Shown: one piece after another, positions 55,678 through 64,000 of the stretch
Numbering within the stretch: position 1 is the stretch's first letter
How the letters are laid out: each line of letters opens with the position of its first letter
Origin: Nodularia sp. LEGE 06071
GTDB lineage: Bacteria > Cyanobacteriota > Cyanobacteriia > Cyanobacteriales > Nostocaceae
Reading direction: 5' to 3'
Length of the DNA stretch: 64,000 nt
Assembly: GCF_015207755.1 (NCBI RefSeq)
Contig: NZ_JADEWH010000013.1
Location: forward strand, 62,001 to 126,000
Program-made: the position numbers and the translations under genes
Notes under the pieces: model-generated
Database searches by the model: none
What the model saw: only the letters and a program-made list of their open reading frames with translations
What the model was told of the DNA's origin: nothing

Positions 55678-55717
55678 AAGTTGGGTGCGTATCCATACAA
55701 GGATAACACGCAACCTT
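55678..55717. repeat. Imperfect inverted repeat
   Basis: AAGTTGGGTGCGTATCC and GGATAACACGCAACCTT form a long imperfect hairpin with a 6-nt loop between two minus-strand genes. No T-run; probably a dispersed palindromic repeat rather than a terminator. Confidence 0.6.
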
Positions 55718-55795
55718 AAAAATAGAAGTTCTGCGACAATTCCTCTTTTTCGCTCATTCCTTTACGTTTCTTTATGAGAATGTAATCAAACACTT

Positions 55796-57007
55796 TTAAG
55801 GTACTGGAACCCACACACCAGAATCTAAAAACCGAATATCATTGCCCGCCAGATTCACATTATAAAACCAGGCAGCACTTGCCCATGAAGGATTTCCACT
55901 AGGAACATTACCGCCAAAAACATTAACTTCCCATCCGGCTTGAATTGACTGGCGACAACTTAAGTTTTGGTTATCAATATTCAAACAACCATCAAAAAAT
56001 TTGGGAGTTGTCGAGTGCAGACCAGTCATATTTTCTGAGACCTTTGCCCGTTTAGCTGCCTCTTTATTGATGGCAGTTACTAATGAATTAGATAAACTCT
56101 GCATTCCATCAGGTATGGGGGAAAAATTGGGGTTTGAAATTGCGGGTTTATGAATATAGTAAACATAGCGATTAGCACCGCTAATAACAATCATTTGCCA
56201 ACCTACTTGTTCTATATCTTGACAAATCCCCATTTCTGGTCTTGTCGGTCTTATACCTGTACCCTGACACCAATTCCATTTTATAGCCTTAATACTTTCA
56301 ACTCGCAGGTTAGAATTTAAATTATCATGGCGACTCACAACATCTTCTAACACCTTCTCGCCAATATTTCGGGGCATTTCTGCTGTTTCTGAGGGCAGAA
56401 ACAAACTTAAATTTCCATAATTCAAATCTTGTCCATCAAGTCCCAGAAAGAATGGTTTCTCTCTACCTTTTACAAGAATACGCCATCCTAAAATTGACTG
56501 GACTTTGCAAGTAGTATTGATAGGACAGGCCGGAAGACCTTTGCTTAGTTGTGCGGCAATAATAGAAATATTGTTGGGTTCTAGGGATAATCTTGTGGAT
56601 AAAGCTGAGAGAATAGTTTGATTTAAACTGGCAGTGGCATCCAGGGTAATAAATCCATTATTAGTCACATAATAAACCCAATTTTCACCTTGACCATTCA
56701 TCGTTACACGCCAGCCAGAATAGGATTTAGCTGAACAAAGTTGAGTCGGAATCACGCCTGATTTATCAGTTAAACAGTCTTCCCAAGTAGCTATTTCAGA
56801 TTTTGTTAGTTTGAGGAGTTCGCTGTTAATTTCCAATTGCTGCGCCATTTTCTCCCGCACTGCGGTTTCTAGGTTTTGAGGGAGATTTTTTGGCGTAGTA
56901 GCCACCTCTGCTTTAATAGAATTCTGGGGCTGTGTTGTTGCGTGAAAAATTAGGCTGCTGATGCCAAGTAATCCCAACACACCACATAAAAGTATTTTGG
57001 CTTTCAT
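55796..57007 (-). CDS. Exported protein of four degenerate Cys-pair modules
   Basis: A protein of 403 aa with a signal peptide (MKAKILLCGVLGLLGISSLI). The rest is four modules of about 80-95 residues, each with a helical start, two cysteines and a GWxV/GWxI element followed by an aromatic strand: WEDCL...LCSAKSYSGWRV, LPACP...CKVQSILGWRI, WNWCQ...ICQDIEQVGWQM, FDGCL...SCRQSIQAGWEV. The paired cysteines suggest one disulfide per module in the periplasm. Function unknown. No operon partner. Confidence 0.8.
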   Translation of the reverse strand: MKAKILLCGVLGLLGISSLIFHATTQPQNSIKAEVATTPKNLPQNLETAVREKMAQQLEINSELLKLTKSEIATWEDCLTDKSGVIPTQLCSAKSYSGWRVTMNGQGENWVYYVTNNGFITLDATASLNQTILSALSTRLSLEPNNISIIAAQLSKGLPACPINTTCKVQSILGWRILVKGREKPFFLGLDGQDLNYGNLSLFLPSETAEMPRNIGEKVLEDVVSRHDNLNSNLRVESIKAIKWNWCQGTGIRPTRPEMGICQDIEQVGWQMIVISGANRYVYYIHKPAISNPNFSPIPDGMQSLSNSLVTAINKEAAKRAKVSENMTGLHSTTPKFFDGCLNIDNQNLSCRQSIQAGWEVNVFGGNVPSGNPSWASAAWFYNVNLAGNDIRFLDSGVWVPVP

Positions 57008-57178
57008 GAATTTTGCGGTAAATAAACGGTAATCACCTAAATTTAGTGACTTTGTGATTAATTTGACTCAATTTAGCCGATTTATGTTTCTGATACCCAA
57101 AAATTAGTACAAAGTAGAGATTTTTTTATTTATGGCTTTTGTTACAATTAATGAACTTTATATTTACAAAATACCATT

Positions 57179-58222
57179 ATGGCGTTATATGCTGAGTTAC
57201 ATAGACATCTGGGGGGTTCCGTTGTTCCCCGCGTTTTGTGGCGATACTTTGAGCGCCATGCGACCGATTTAATTTCTCGTTTTGCTGAATATTCAGACTT
57301 TGAGGACTTTTACACCCGTCCTCGCAATACTTTAGATGAGTATCTAGAATTACATACTTTAGTAGAAAGTGTCCAAACTGTAGAAACTTTACCCTACTTT
57401 ATTTATCGCTTGTTGCGCGGTGCTTATATCTTTGAAAATTTGGCATATTTAGAATTACGCTATACACCATACTTACGGACACCAGAACATCTGAGTCAAA
57501 CCCAAAGAATTGACAAGATGGCAGAAATTGTGGAGGTGGTAGGAAAAGCTAGTCATTTACCAGAATATCCCATTGTGACTAGCCAAATTCTCTGTATGCA
57601 CTCGCGTTTACCTTATGAGGTGAATCGGGCAATAATTGAGTTGGCGGTGCAGAATAAACAGTACGTTTGTGGGATTGATGTGGCTGGTGGCGATCGCTAT
57701 TATGAAGAACGTCTAGAAGAATGGATTAGCTTGTATGATTATGCGCGATCGCAGGGCATCAACACAACTGGACACCTTTACGAAACCACAGATGGCTGTT
57801 ACCCCAGACTCTTACCCTACCTGATGCGAATTGGTCACGGTATCCAAATTCCCCTGTTATCTCCAGAATTATTAACAGATATAGCTAGACGGGGACAGTG
57901 TTTGGAAGTTTGCCCCACAACTTACCTGAAAACAGGTACTTTACAGGATATCCGGCAACTGAAATTAGTTTTTGATCGTTGTTTTGCAGCTGGGGTAGAT
58001 ATTGCGATTTGTACTGATAACGCTGGACTGCATAATATGCGCCTACCCTTTGAGTACGAGAATCTCTTGACTTACGACATCATTAATTTTGAACAACTGC
58101 AAGCTTGTCAAAATGCAGCTTTCCGTCATGCTTTTGCTTGGCCTCACAATCAACCACCTGCATCTATATTAAACAGACTACTGAAACCTGAACTTCCGAA
58201 AGTTTTAGCAATCACAGATTAG
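57179..58222 (+). CDS. Adenosine-deaminase-like amidohydrolase
   Basis: A protein of 347 aa. ELHRHLGGS gives the HxH metal pair (H8, H10), TGHLYE (H199, E202) the third ligand and catalytic glutamate, RIGHGIQ (H220) the catalytic histidine and CTDNAG (D280) the last ligand. Classical adenosine deaminase has HAGE and STDDP here, so the second aspartate of the pair is asparagine (N281). It may deaminate adenosine or a related nucleoside. Start ATG 57179 gives the conserved MALYAELHRH. Single gene. Confidence 0.85.
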   Translation: MALYAELHRHLGGSVVPRVLWRYFERHATDLISRFAEYSDFEDFYTRPRNTLDEYLELHTLVESVQTVETLPYFIYRLLRGAYIFENLAYLELRYTPYLRTPEHLSQTQRIDKMAEIVEVVGKASHLPEYPIVTSQILCMHSRLPYEVNRAIIELAVQNKQYVCGIDVAGGDRYYEERLEEWISLYDYARSQGINTTGHLYETTDGCYPRLLPYLMRIGHGIQIPLLSPELLTDIARRGQCLEVCPTTYLKTGTLQDIRQLKLVFDRCFAAGVDIAICTDNAGLHNMRLPFEYENLLTYDIINFEQLQACQNAAFRHAFAWPHNQPPASILNRLLKPELPKVLAITD

Positions 58223-58530
58223 GTTACAAAAATTAAGTTATTTATTCTGTGGGGTGAGGATGCTTATCCCACAATTAAACTTTGGATATTTTTAAGTCCT
58301 AAATAAATTCGGCGTTGCTGAGTCATGTCATTAAAAGAGGTCTTTTCCACAGTTAAGGATATGGCAAAGTTTTAAACGCAGAGTTACGCAAAGTTAACGC
58401 GGAGGTACGCAGAGTTTTTTTGAGTATTCACAGTATGTGTTCATTCAATCTGGCAATTTCTCCTGGACGACACTGATACGTCAGAGTAAGCTAGGTTACA
58501 ACAGACTTAGATTAGAACTCTCTACGTCAT
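58223..58530. other. Spacer upstream of the duplicated genes
   Basis: 308 bp. The right part (from about 58375) belongs to the 1231-bp tandem duplication: ACGCAGAGTTACGCAAAG-type STRR followed by a promoter region that recurs before the second copy. The left part shows nothing. Confidence 0.6.
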
Positions 58531-59607
58531 ATGAAAATTATTCAAGAAAATGATAGTCAGATGACTCTGCGCCTACGTCCCTGGCTCCTGTGGATTTTTG
58601 GCGTTATCTTAACTAATATTGGTTTGTCAGGAGCAGTTTTATGGCCAAAAGTACATACTTTCACTTGTCGCCGTGACACCACTGCACCAGCAATTTGCCA
58701 AAGTTATACCACAGGTTTATCTTCATCAGACCAACAAGTTGTATCATTAAAGGATATTCAAGGCACAAAAATTCACACTGTCAAAGGTAGTAAAGGCAAG
58801 CGGAGCTATCGGTTACTGTTATTAACAAACAAAGGTGAAATTTCCCCTATCTCCATAGATATTTCTGACCAGAGAACAGTCAAAAACTGGGTAGAAGAAA
58901 TAGAAGTGTTCCGCAAAGATACTCAGAAACAGAATCTATTAATTGAATATGATAATCGGTTTTCTGATTATTTATTTGCTGGTCTATTTACATCTTTGGG
59001 TTTGGTCTTAGGACTTGTGTTAGGAAAAGTTTTTGTTTGCAAGATAGACAAGTCATTAGGAAAATTAACTTTAGAACAATATGGGTTACTAGGTAATTCT
59101 CAAGCAGAATATAGCACTAGTCAAATTCGTGGCGTAACTGTACAAAAAACAAAGAGTAGCAAAGGTAGTAGAACCTATAGAATAGCTCTGTTTATGTACT
59201 CAGGGGAGTATATACCATTTACTTCTTACTACACTTCGGGATTCCGTTATCACCAGCAAATAGCTGATCGCATTAGCGAGTTTCTTGATTTAGAACCTAT
59301 GAGAGAAAATGACGATATGATGTCATTTAAAAAAGTATTTTCCACAGTTCAAGAAATATCAAAAATGGTATTCATGACTCGTCAAAAACGTGAGGCTGAA
59401 CTTCCCAGTTTACAACAGGCAGTCATGAATAATCGCAATGATGCTGAAGCGAATTTTCAGTATGGTCTTTCTTTATATATTCTAGAGAGATATCAGGAAG
59501 CGCAACCTTTTTTAGAAGAAGCAAAACGACTTTTTGTTTTGTCAGGTCAATACCAGAGAGTTGACAAAATCGATGGTTTTTTACAATCGCTCAATCGAAA
59601 ATTATGA
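58531..59607 (+). CDS. Membrane protein with C-terminal TPR, copy 1 of a tandem pair
   Basis: A protein of 358 aa. A hydrophobic helix at residues 17-38 is followed by a beta domain, a second membrane segment (about 148-172), another beta domain resembling a PH-like fold and a C-terminal TPR-like stretch (NNRNDAEANFQYGLSLYILERYQEAQPFLEEA). The conserved TCRRDTTAPA segment near residue 46 carries a cysteine. The next gene is a paralogue. No known function. Confidence 0.75.
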   Translation: MKIIQENDSQMTLRLRPWLLWIFGVILTNIGLSGAVLWPKVHTFTCRRDTTAPAICQSYTTGLSSSDQQVVSLKDIQGTKIHTVKGSKGKRSYRLLLLTNKGEISPISIDISDQRTVKNWVEEIEVFRKDTQKQNLLIEYDNRFSDYLFAGLFTSLGLVLGLVLGKVFVCKIDKSLGKLTLEQYGLLGNSQAEYSTSQIRGVTVQKTKSSKGSRTYRIALFMYSGEYIPFTSYYTSGFRYHQQIADRISEFLDLEPMRENDDMMSFKKVFSTVQEISKMVFMTRQKREAELPSLQQAVMNNRNDAEANFQYGLSLYILERYQEAQPFLEEAKRLFVLSGQYQRVDKIDGFLQSLNRKL

Positions 59608-59761
59608 GTTGTTAAATGCAGAGTCAACCTGGAGGTACGCAGAAGTTTTTTGAGTATTCAAAGTTTGAGTTGATTGAATGTTGCAATTTCTCCTGGAAAA
59701 CACTGGTGACATCAGCGTAAACTAGATTACAATAAATTTAGAATACAACTCTATATCTAAT

Positions 59762-60841
59762 ATGAAAGTTGTTCAAGAAAACCATAGTCAGATGACTCTA
59801 CGCCTACTTCCCTGGTCTATGTGGTTATTCGGTGCTTTCTTAACTAGTGCTGGTTTGATATTCGCAGGTTTAGGAGTAACAGAAGAAACTTTTAGCTGTC
59901 GCCGTGACACTACTGCACCCGCAACTTGTCAACTTTCTAGCAAAGGTGTACTGTGGTCAAACCCAAATTACGACGTTTTCCCTCTAAAGGATATTCAAGG
60001 AACAAAAATTGATAATTTTACAGATTATGAAGATCAGCGTAGATATCGGTTACTCATATTAACAAATAGCCGCGAAATTTCCCCTATTAATACAGATTTT
60101 TCTGCTCAAAAAAGAGTTAGAGAATGGCAAGAAGACATTGAGTTATTCCTCAAAGATACTCAGAGACAGAATTTAGTAATTGAATATAATAATCGATTTT
60201 ATATTTATGTGATTGCTGTTGTCCTCACAGTTGCGGGTTTGGTAATTGCAGTTATATTCAGCAAAGTTTTTCTTTGCAATATAGACAAAACATTAGGAAA
60301 ATTGACTTTAGCCAAATATGGTTTAGTAAGTGGTTCTAAAGCAGAATATAAAATCTTTGATATTCGTGGCATAACTCTACAAACACCAGAGGACAATAGC
60401 GAAGGTATTGCAGCCTATAGAGTGGCTCTAGTTATGAAATCTGGGGAGTATATACCAATTATTTCTAACTACAGTTTCGGTGCGAAAATCCTTCAACAGC
60501 AGCAAATAGCTGATCGTATTAGCCAGTTTCTCAATTTAGAATTTATTCAGGTGATGTCAGTCCCAGAAATATTTTCTACACTTGAGGATATACCAAGACT
60601 GTTATCAATGAATCAGGAAGAATGTGACGCTAAACTTGCATATTTGCAACAAGCGATTATGAATAATGGCAATGATGCTGAGGCAAATTATCTGTATGGT
60701 TTGGCTTTGGGAGCATTACAGCGATATCAGGAAGCTCAACCTTTTTTAGAAGCAGCAAAACGACTTTTTGGTTGGGAAGGGAAAAAGCAGAGAGTTCAAG
60801 AAATCGATTCTCTTTTAACTTCGCGAAGTCAAAAATTATGA
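59762..60841 (+). CDS. Membrane protein with C-terminal TPR, copy 2 of a tandem pair
   Basis: A protein of 359 aa, paralogue of the upstream gene with the same layout: helix, TCRRDTTAPA-equivalent SCRRDTTAPA, second membrane segment, TPR-like NNGNDAEANYLYGLALGALQRYQEAQPFLEAA. Start-to-start distance is 1231 bp. Upstream 130 bp is also similar to that of copy 1. Divergence is greatest in the middle domain, so the copies may have different ligands. Confidence 0.75.
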   Translation: MKVVQENHSQMTLRLLPWSMWLFGAFLTSAGLIFAGLGVTEETFSCRRDTTAPATCQLSSKGVLWSNPNYDVFPLKDIQGTKIDNFTDYEDQRRYRLLILTNSREISPINTDFSAQKRVREWQEDIELFLKDTQRQNLVIEYNNRFYIYVIAVVLTVAGLVIAVIFSKVFLCNIDKTLGKLTLAKYGLVSGSKAEYKIFDIRGITLQTPEDNSEGIAAYRVALVMKSGEYIPIISNYSFGAKILQQQQIADRISQFLNLEFIQVMSVPEIFSTLEDIPRLLSMNQEECDAKLAYLQQAIMNNGNDAEANYLYGLALGALQRYQEAQPFLEAAKRLFGWEGKKQRVQEIDSLLTSRSQKL

Positions 60842-60904
60842 GTTGGGAAAAGGGGGAGGTACGCAGAGGTTTTTCAATTTAGAACTTATGCAGTCGTGGC
60901 AGTT

Positions 60905-61240
60905 TTAAGCAGCTACGCCTTCTGTAGCACCACCAACTGTTTTCCAGGCTGTTAAACCGCCTCTGAGTACACTGGCATTAATAAACCCAGCTGCTCGTAA
61001 TAATTGCACAGCATAGCCTGCTTGTGTGTCGATATCCCCATAGATGTAAATCTCGCGTTCCTTGTGTAGTGCAGATTTAGCGCGTTCTACTAACTCATCT
61101 AAGGGAATTGGGATAGCCCCAGTGATGCGATTGTGATTGTAAGTGTGGCGATCGCGCACATCTATGATTGTAAACGCTGGTTGACCCCATTCCAGACGAG
61201 ACTTTAGATCATGAACTTCAGCAACTAGATCACTACTCAT
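60905..61240 (-). CDS. Rhodanese-like protein lacking the active-site cysteine
   Basis: A protein of 111 aa with a rhodanese fold: IIDVRDRHTYNHNRITGAIP and VLRGGLTAWKTVGG. The catalytic loop, normally YC followed by small residues, reads IYIYGDIDTQAG with glycine at position 68 instead of cysteine, so sulfurtransferase activity is unlikely. Probably a binding or regulatory module. It is divergent from mutL. Start ATG 61240. Confidence 0.88.
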   Translation of the reverse strand: MSSDLVAEVHDLKSRLEWGQPAFTIIDVRDRHTYNHNRITGAIPIPLDELVERAKSALHKEREIYIYGDIDTQAGYAVQLLRAAGFINASVLRGGLTAWKTVGGATEGVAA

Positions 61241-61389
61241 AAACTTTTCTCGCTGATAACCTCACAAGCAATCTATCAAGAATTCCCAGAGAATCTGAGT
61301 TTCTTTACAATTAATCAAAAATTCTCTGCAAGTGTAAATAAAAATGCTTATCCTATGCAGTGGTTGGCTATTAGCCTAAACTGTAATTT

Positions 61390-63072
61390 ATGGCATCTAC
61401 TATTCAAGCTCTACCGACAGAAGTCGTATATCTGATTACAGCTGGAGAGGTAATCGACTCTTTAGCTTCTGTGGTGCGGGAATTGGTGGAAAATTCCCTA
61501 GACGCAGGCGCAACCCGGATTGTAATTTCACTTTGGCCGCAACAGTGGCGCATTCGCGTTGCAGATAACGGTTGCGGAATGGACGAATATGATTTGCAAC
61601 AAGCCGCCCTGGCCCACAGTACCAGTAAAATTCGCTCTAGTGAAGATTTATGGAAGATTCACAGTTTGGGGTTTCGCGGTGAAGCGTTGCACAGTTTGAC
61701 AACTTTGGCAGAATTGGAGATTTTGAGCCGTCCACCGGGCGGAAACGTGGGCTGGCGAGTTGTTTATGGTGATGGTGGTAAAGCTGTAGAATTTGAAGCA
61801 ACTGCGATCGCACCTGGTACAGTAGTCACAGTTTCTCATCTCTTCGGTGATTGTGTCGTGCGTCGTCAAGGTTTACCCACAGCCGCCCAGCAAATGAGAG
61901 GCGTACAATTAGCAATTCAACAAATAGCCCTGTGTCACCCTGATGTGACTTGGCAAGTTTGGCAAAATGACCGCCAATGGTTCACCATTTCCCCCGCCGC
62001 CTCAACTGGACAACTCCTACCGCAAATTCTCCCCCAGGTGCGACAAGGTGACTTAAACGAAGTCAAACTAGAAGTACCCAACCCCCAAAATTCAGAACTC
62101 CCAACTTCCCACGCAGCACTCAATTTAGTGGTGGGATTACCTGATAGATGTCATCGCCGCCGCCCTGATTGGGTACGGGTAGCGATTAATGGACGCATGG
62201 TAAAATCGCCAGAATTAGAGCAAACGATTTTATCAGCATTTCACAGAACATTACCACGCGATCGCTATCCTGTTTGTTTATTAAATCTGGACATTTCCCC
62301 TGACCAAATTAACTGGAATCGTAATCCCGCCAAAAGCGAAATTTACCTCAATGAAATTGGTTATTGGCAAGAACAAATTACCCAAGCAATTGACCAAGCA
62401 CTCCGCATCAGTTCAGCGAATCTCAAAGAATCTGTCCACACAACCAGAGTGAGTAAATTACTCAAAGCCGCAGAAGCCAAAGGCGGTTATCACGTTAATT
62501 CTGAGAATACCCCTGAAGATCATAATACTCAGCATTCATTAAAGGCGATCGCACAACTGAGCAACACCTATATTGTGGTAGAACATCCAGGTGGGATGTG
62601 GTTAGTAGAACAACATATCGCCCATGAGCGAGTTTTATATGAGCAAATTTGTGACAATTGGCAACTTGTACCCATTGAACCGGCAATCATTCTTTATCAA
62701 CTGTCATCAGCGCAAGTATCACAACTGCAAAGAATTGGTTTAGATATAGAACCCTTCGGCGAACAACTTTGGGCAATTCGCACCATACCCGCACTTTTGC
62801 AACAGCGAGAAGACAAAGCAGACGCAATATTAGAACTCAGTTGGGGAGGAGACTTACAAGTAGCCCAAGTAGCCGTCGCCTGTCGCAGTGCTATTCGTAA
62901 TGGTACACCGATGAATATGCCAGAAATGCAGACATTATTAGATCAATGGCAACGGACTCGCAACCCCCGCACTTGTCCCCACGGTCGCCCCATTTATTTA
63001 TCCTTAGAAGAACCAGCTTTAGCCCGATTTTTCCGGCGTAATTGGGTAATTGGTAAAAGTCATGGTATTTGA
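61390..63072 (+). CDS. mutL: DNA mismatch-repair protein MutL
   Basis: A protein of 560 aa. The GHKL ATPase motifs are ELVENSLDAGA (E34), DNGCGMD (59-65) and GFRGEAL (94-100). The C-terminal dimerisation domain contains EQHIAHERVLYE (407-418), ACRSAIRNG and CPHGRP. In nicking MutL the first motif is DQHAxxExxxxE; here aspartate is glutamate and alanine is isoleucine. The linker is short (about 35 residues). It works with MutS in mismatch repair. ATG 61390 fits the conserved N-terminus. Confidence 0.95.
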   Translation: MASTIQALPTEVVYLITAGEVIDSLASVVRELVENSLDAGATRIVISLWPQQWRIRVADNGCGMDEYDLQQAALAHSTSKIRSSEDLWKIHSLGFRGEALHSLTTLAELEILSRPPGGNVGWRVVYGDGGKAVEFEATAIAPGTVVTVSHLFGDCVVRRQGLPTAAQQMRGVQLAIQQIALCHPDVTWQVWQNDRQWFTISPAASTGQLLPQILPQVRQGDLNEVKLEVPNPQNSELPTSHAALNLVVGLPDRCHRRRPDWVRVAINGRMVKSPELEQTILSAFHRTLPRDRYPVCLLNLDISPDQINWNRNPAKSEIYLNEIGYWQEQITQAIDQALRISSANLKESVHTTRVSKLLKAAEAKGGYHVNSENTPEDHNTQHSLKAIAQLSNTYIVVEHPGGMWLVEQHIAHERVLYEQICDNWQLVPIEPAIILYQLSSAQVSQLQRIGLDIEPFGEQLWAIRTIPALLQQREDKADAILELSWGGDLQVAQVAVACRSAIRNGTPMNMPEMQTLLDQWQRTRNPRTCPHGRPIYLSLEEPALARFFRRNWVIGKSHGI

Positions 63073-63202
63073 ATTTGGGAATTGTGTGAATGACCGCACA
63101 GAGTAAAGTCTCTGAGTTTGAAATAGATTAACCTGCAAGCTGCTGTAAATCCTGGCTTGTTCTAAAAAAGATCCAATATGGCTTTTATCCTTTTATCCAG
63201 CC

Positions 63203-63529
63203 TTATAGCGATATCACAGTTTCAGCAGTCTGGTCTGGCGTGTGACGAGAACGAAGATGTAAGGTGATTTCCGTATCGAGTCGCTTGAGGAAAATGAGGA
63301 GTTTGCCCTCACTGAACCGTTGAAACTCTCCTTTCATCAAATGAGATACTTCTGGCTGGGGAATACCGAGAAGTTCGCTGATTTCACGCTGTTTCAGGTG
63401 GCGTTGTTTCAGAAGGCGCAGTACCTGAATCCCTATTTTGCCCCGCGTAAAAAGTTCATCCGCATCTGACAAACCGAGGTCAGCGAATACATTGCCACTG
63501 CTTTCTTCAAAAAAGGGTTCCTGTGTCAT
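63203..63529 (-). CDS. HigA-like XRE antitoxin
   Basis: A protein of 108 aa with a helix-turn-helix: LKQRHLKQREISELLGIPQP then EVSHLMKG. XRE antitoxins of HigBA-like modules bind the toxin and repress their own promoter. Its start overlaps the toxin stop by 4 bp (63526-63529), indicating translational coupling with the toxin first, the usual higBA order. Confidence 0.85.
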   Translation of the reverse strand: MTQEPFFEESSGNVFADLGLSDADELFTRGKIGIQVLRLLKQRHLKQREISELLGIPQPEVSHLMKGEFQRFSEGKLLIFLKRLDTEITLHLRSRHTPDQTAETVISL

Positions 63530-63900
63530 TGTTGTTTCTCCCTTGCCACTGCGTCCTTATAGCGTTGTTTAATCAGGTCAACATCAGCCTGTGGGGTTTT
63601 AATTCCTTGCTTTGATTTTTTCTGAAAAGCGTGCAGGACATAGATTTTCTCTCCAATCTTTACCGCATAGACTGCCCTGTAAGTATCCGTATCGTAACGT
63701 TTGACGATTTCATACACGCCACTTCCAACACCTTTAAAAGGCTTGGCATCGATTGGTGTTTCCCCTGCTTGCACCAATTGCAGCGCATAGCCTACTGATG
63801 CACGCACGAATTCAGGAAATGAGCGGATATTTTTGAGAGAGTCTCCCATCCAAACCAAAGTTCGTAAAGGAATTTCTATAATATCCTCATCATTGTCCAT
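63526..63900 (-). CDS. HigB/RelE-like toxin (Gp49-type)
   Basis: A protein of 124 aa. FPEFVRASVGYALQLVQAG, AKPFKGVGSGVYEI and YRAVYAVKIGEKIYVLHAFQ with KKSKQGIKTP are the markers of the phage-derived Gp49/HigB toxin family, ribosome-dependent mRNA interferases. It precedes the antitoxin in the operon. The module sits between mutL and the right edge of the window. Confidence 0.87.
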   Translation of the reverse strand: MDNDEDIIEIPLRTLVWMGDSLKNIRSFPEFVRASVGYALQLVQAGETPIDAKPFKGVGSGVYEIVKRYDTDTYRAVYAVKIGEKIYVLHAFQKKSKQGIKTPQADVDLIKQRYKDAVAREKQQ

Positions 63901-64000
63901 CTTATATGAAATTTCCTATAAAACCAGTTAGACAATAGCATGAAATGTCCCCCGCGCGACCTCAGAGGTAAGTTTTATGTCCAGTTAATTTCGGTATAGA

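Overview
The window is chromosomal DNA from a cyanobacterium, most likely a filamentous Nostocales species (Nostoc/Anabaena type). Evidence: photosystem I psaD, NDH-1 ndhD, sulfolipid genes sqdB/sqdX, ferredoxin-thioredoxin reductase ftrV, plastid-type ycf46/ycf35, a PATAN response regulator, cyanobacterial small proteins (DUF2605, DUF2973, DUF7219-like), the palindrome GCGATCGC (HIP1) scattered through most genes, and many short heptamer repeats (STRR type) between genes. No rRNA, tRNA or CRISPR array was recognised.

Layout. 1-2.4 kb: truncated endonuclease V gene (nfi) running off the left edge, a prohibitin-like SPFH gene and a Tat-exported aldo/keto reductase. 2.4-11 kb, minus strand: the outer-membrane cluster purC, bamA/omp85, lpxC, fabZ, lpxA, lpxB, followed by an orphan cytosine-5 DNA methyltransferase. 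11.7-15.4 kb: a small conserved gene, sqdX, sqdB and a possible lipoprotein. 15.7-20.6 kb, plus strand: an RHH/zinc-ribbon protein, ycf46, ycf35, a vapBC-like module and a PATAN-REC regulator. 20.9-28 kb: ndhD, a coiled-coil gene, thrB, two overlapping small unknown genes, an Rpn-type nuclease gene and thrS. 28.4-37.2 kb: DUF2605/DUF2973 genes, a glycogen-debranching-type enzyme, a DICT-GAF histidine kinase, psaD and trpE. 37.3-41.8 kb: a three-gene minus-strand unit of unknown function. 41.9-47.6 kb: purQ, purS, a Zur-like regulator, a paraslipin/NfeD pair and a PP2C phosphatase. 47.9-53.3 kb: ftrV, YdcF, a two-domain kinase, rplY and purA. 53.8-64 kb: an Uma2 nuclease, a PIN-domain protein, an exported repeat protein, an adenosine-deaminase-like enzyme, a tandem-duplicated TPR membrane protein, a rhodanese, mutL and a HigBA-like module.

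Most genes are housekeeping: envelope lipid A and outer-membrane assembly, purine synthesis (purC, purQ, purS, purA), photosynthetic electron transport, sulfolipid, amino-acid synthesis and translation. Accessory material sits between them: two toxin-antitoxin modules, Rpn and Uma2 nucleases, PIN proteins and a solitary methyltransferase.

The best candidate for something undescribed is the 37,289-41,763 unit. It encodes proteins of 1008, 247 and 183 aa and has a near-consensus promoter at its head. It lies inside the longest stretch I could find without a HIP1 site (37,009-42,279), between trpE and purQ. I recognise no established family in the 1008-aa and 247-aa proteins. The 183-aa protein begins like Imm42-type immunity proteins. 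A conflict or defence role is a hypothesis, not a demonstrated function.
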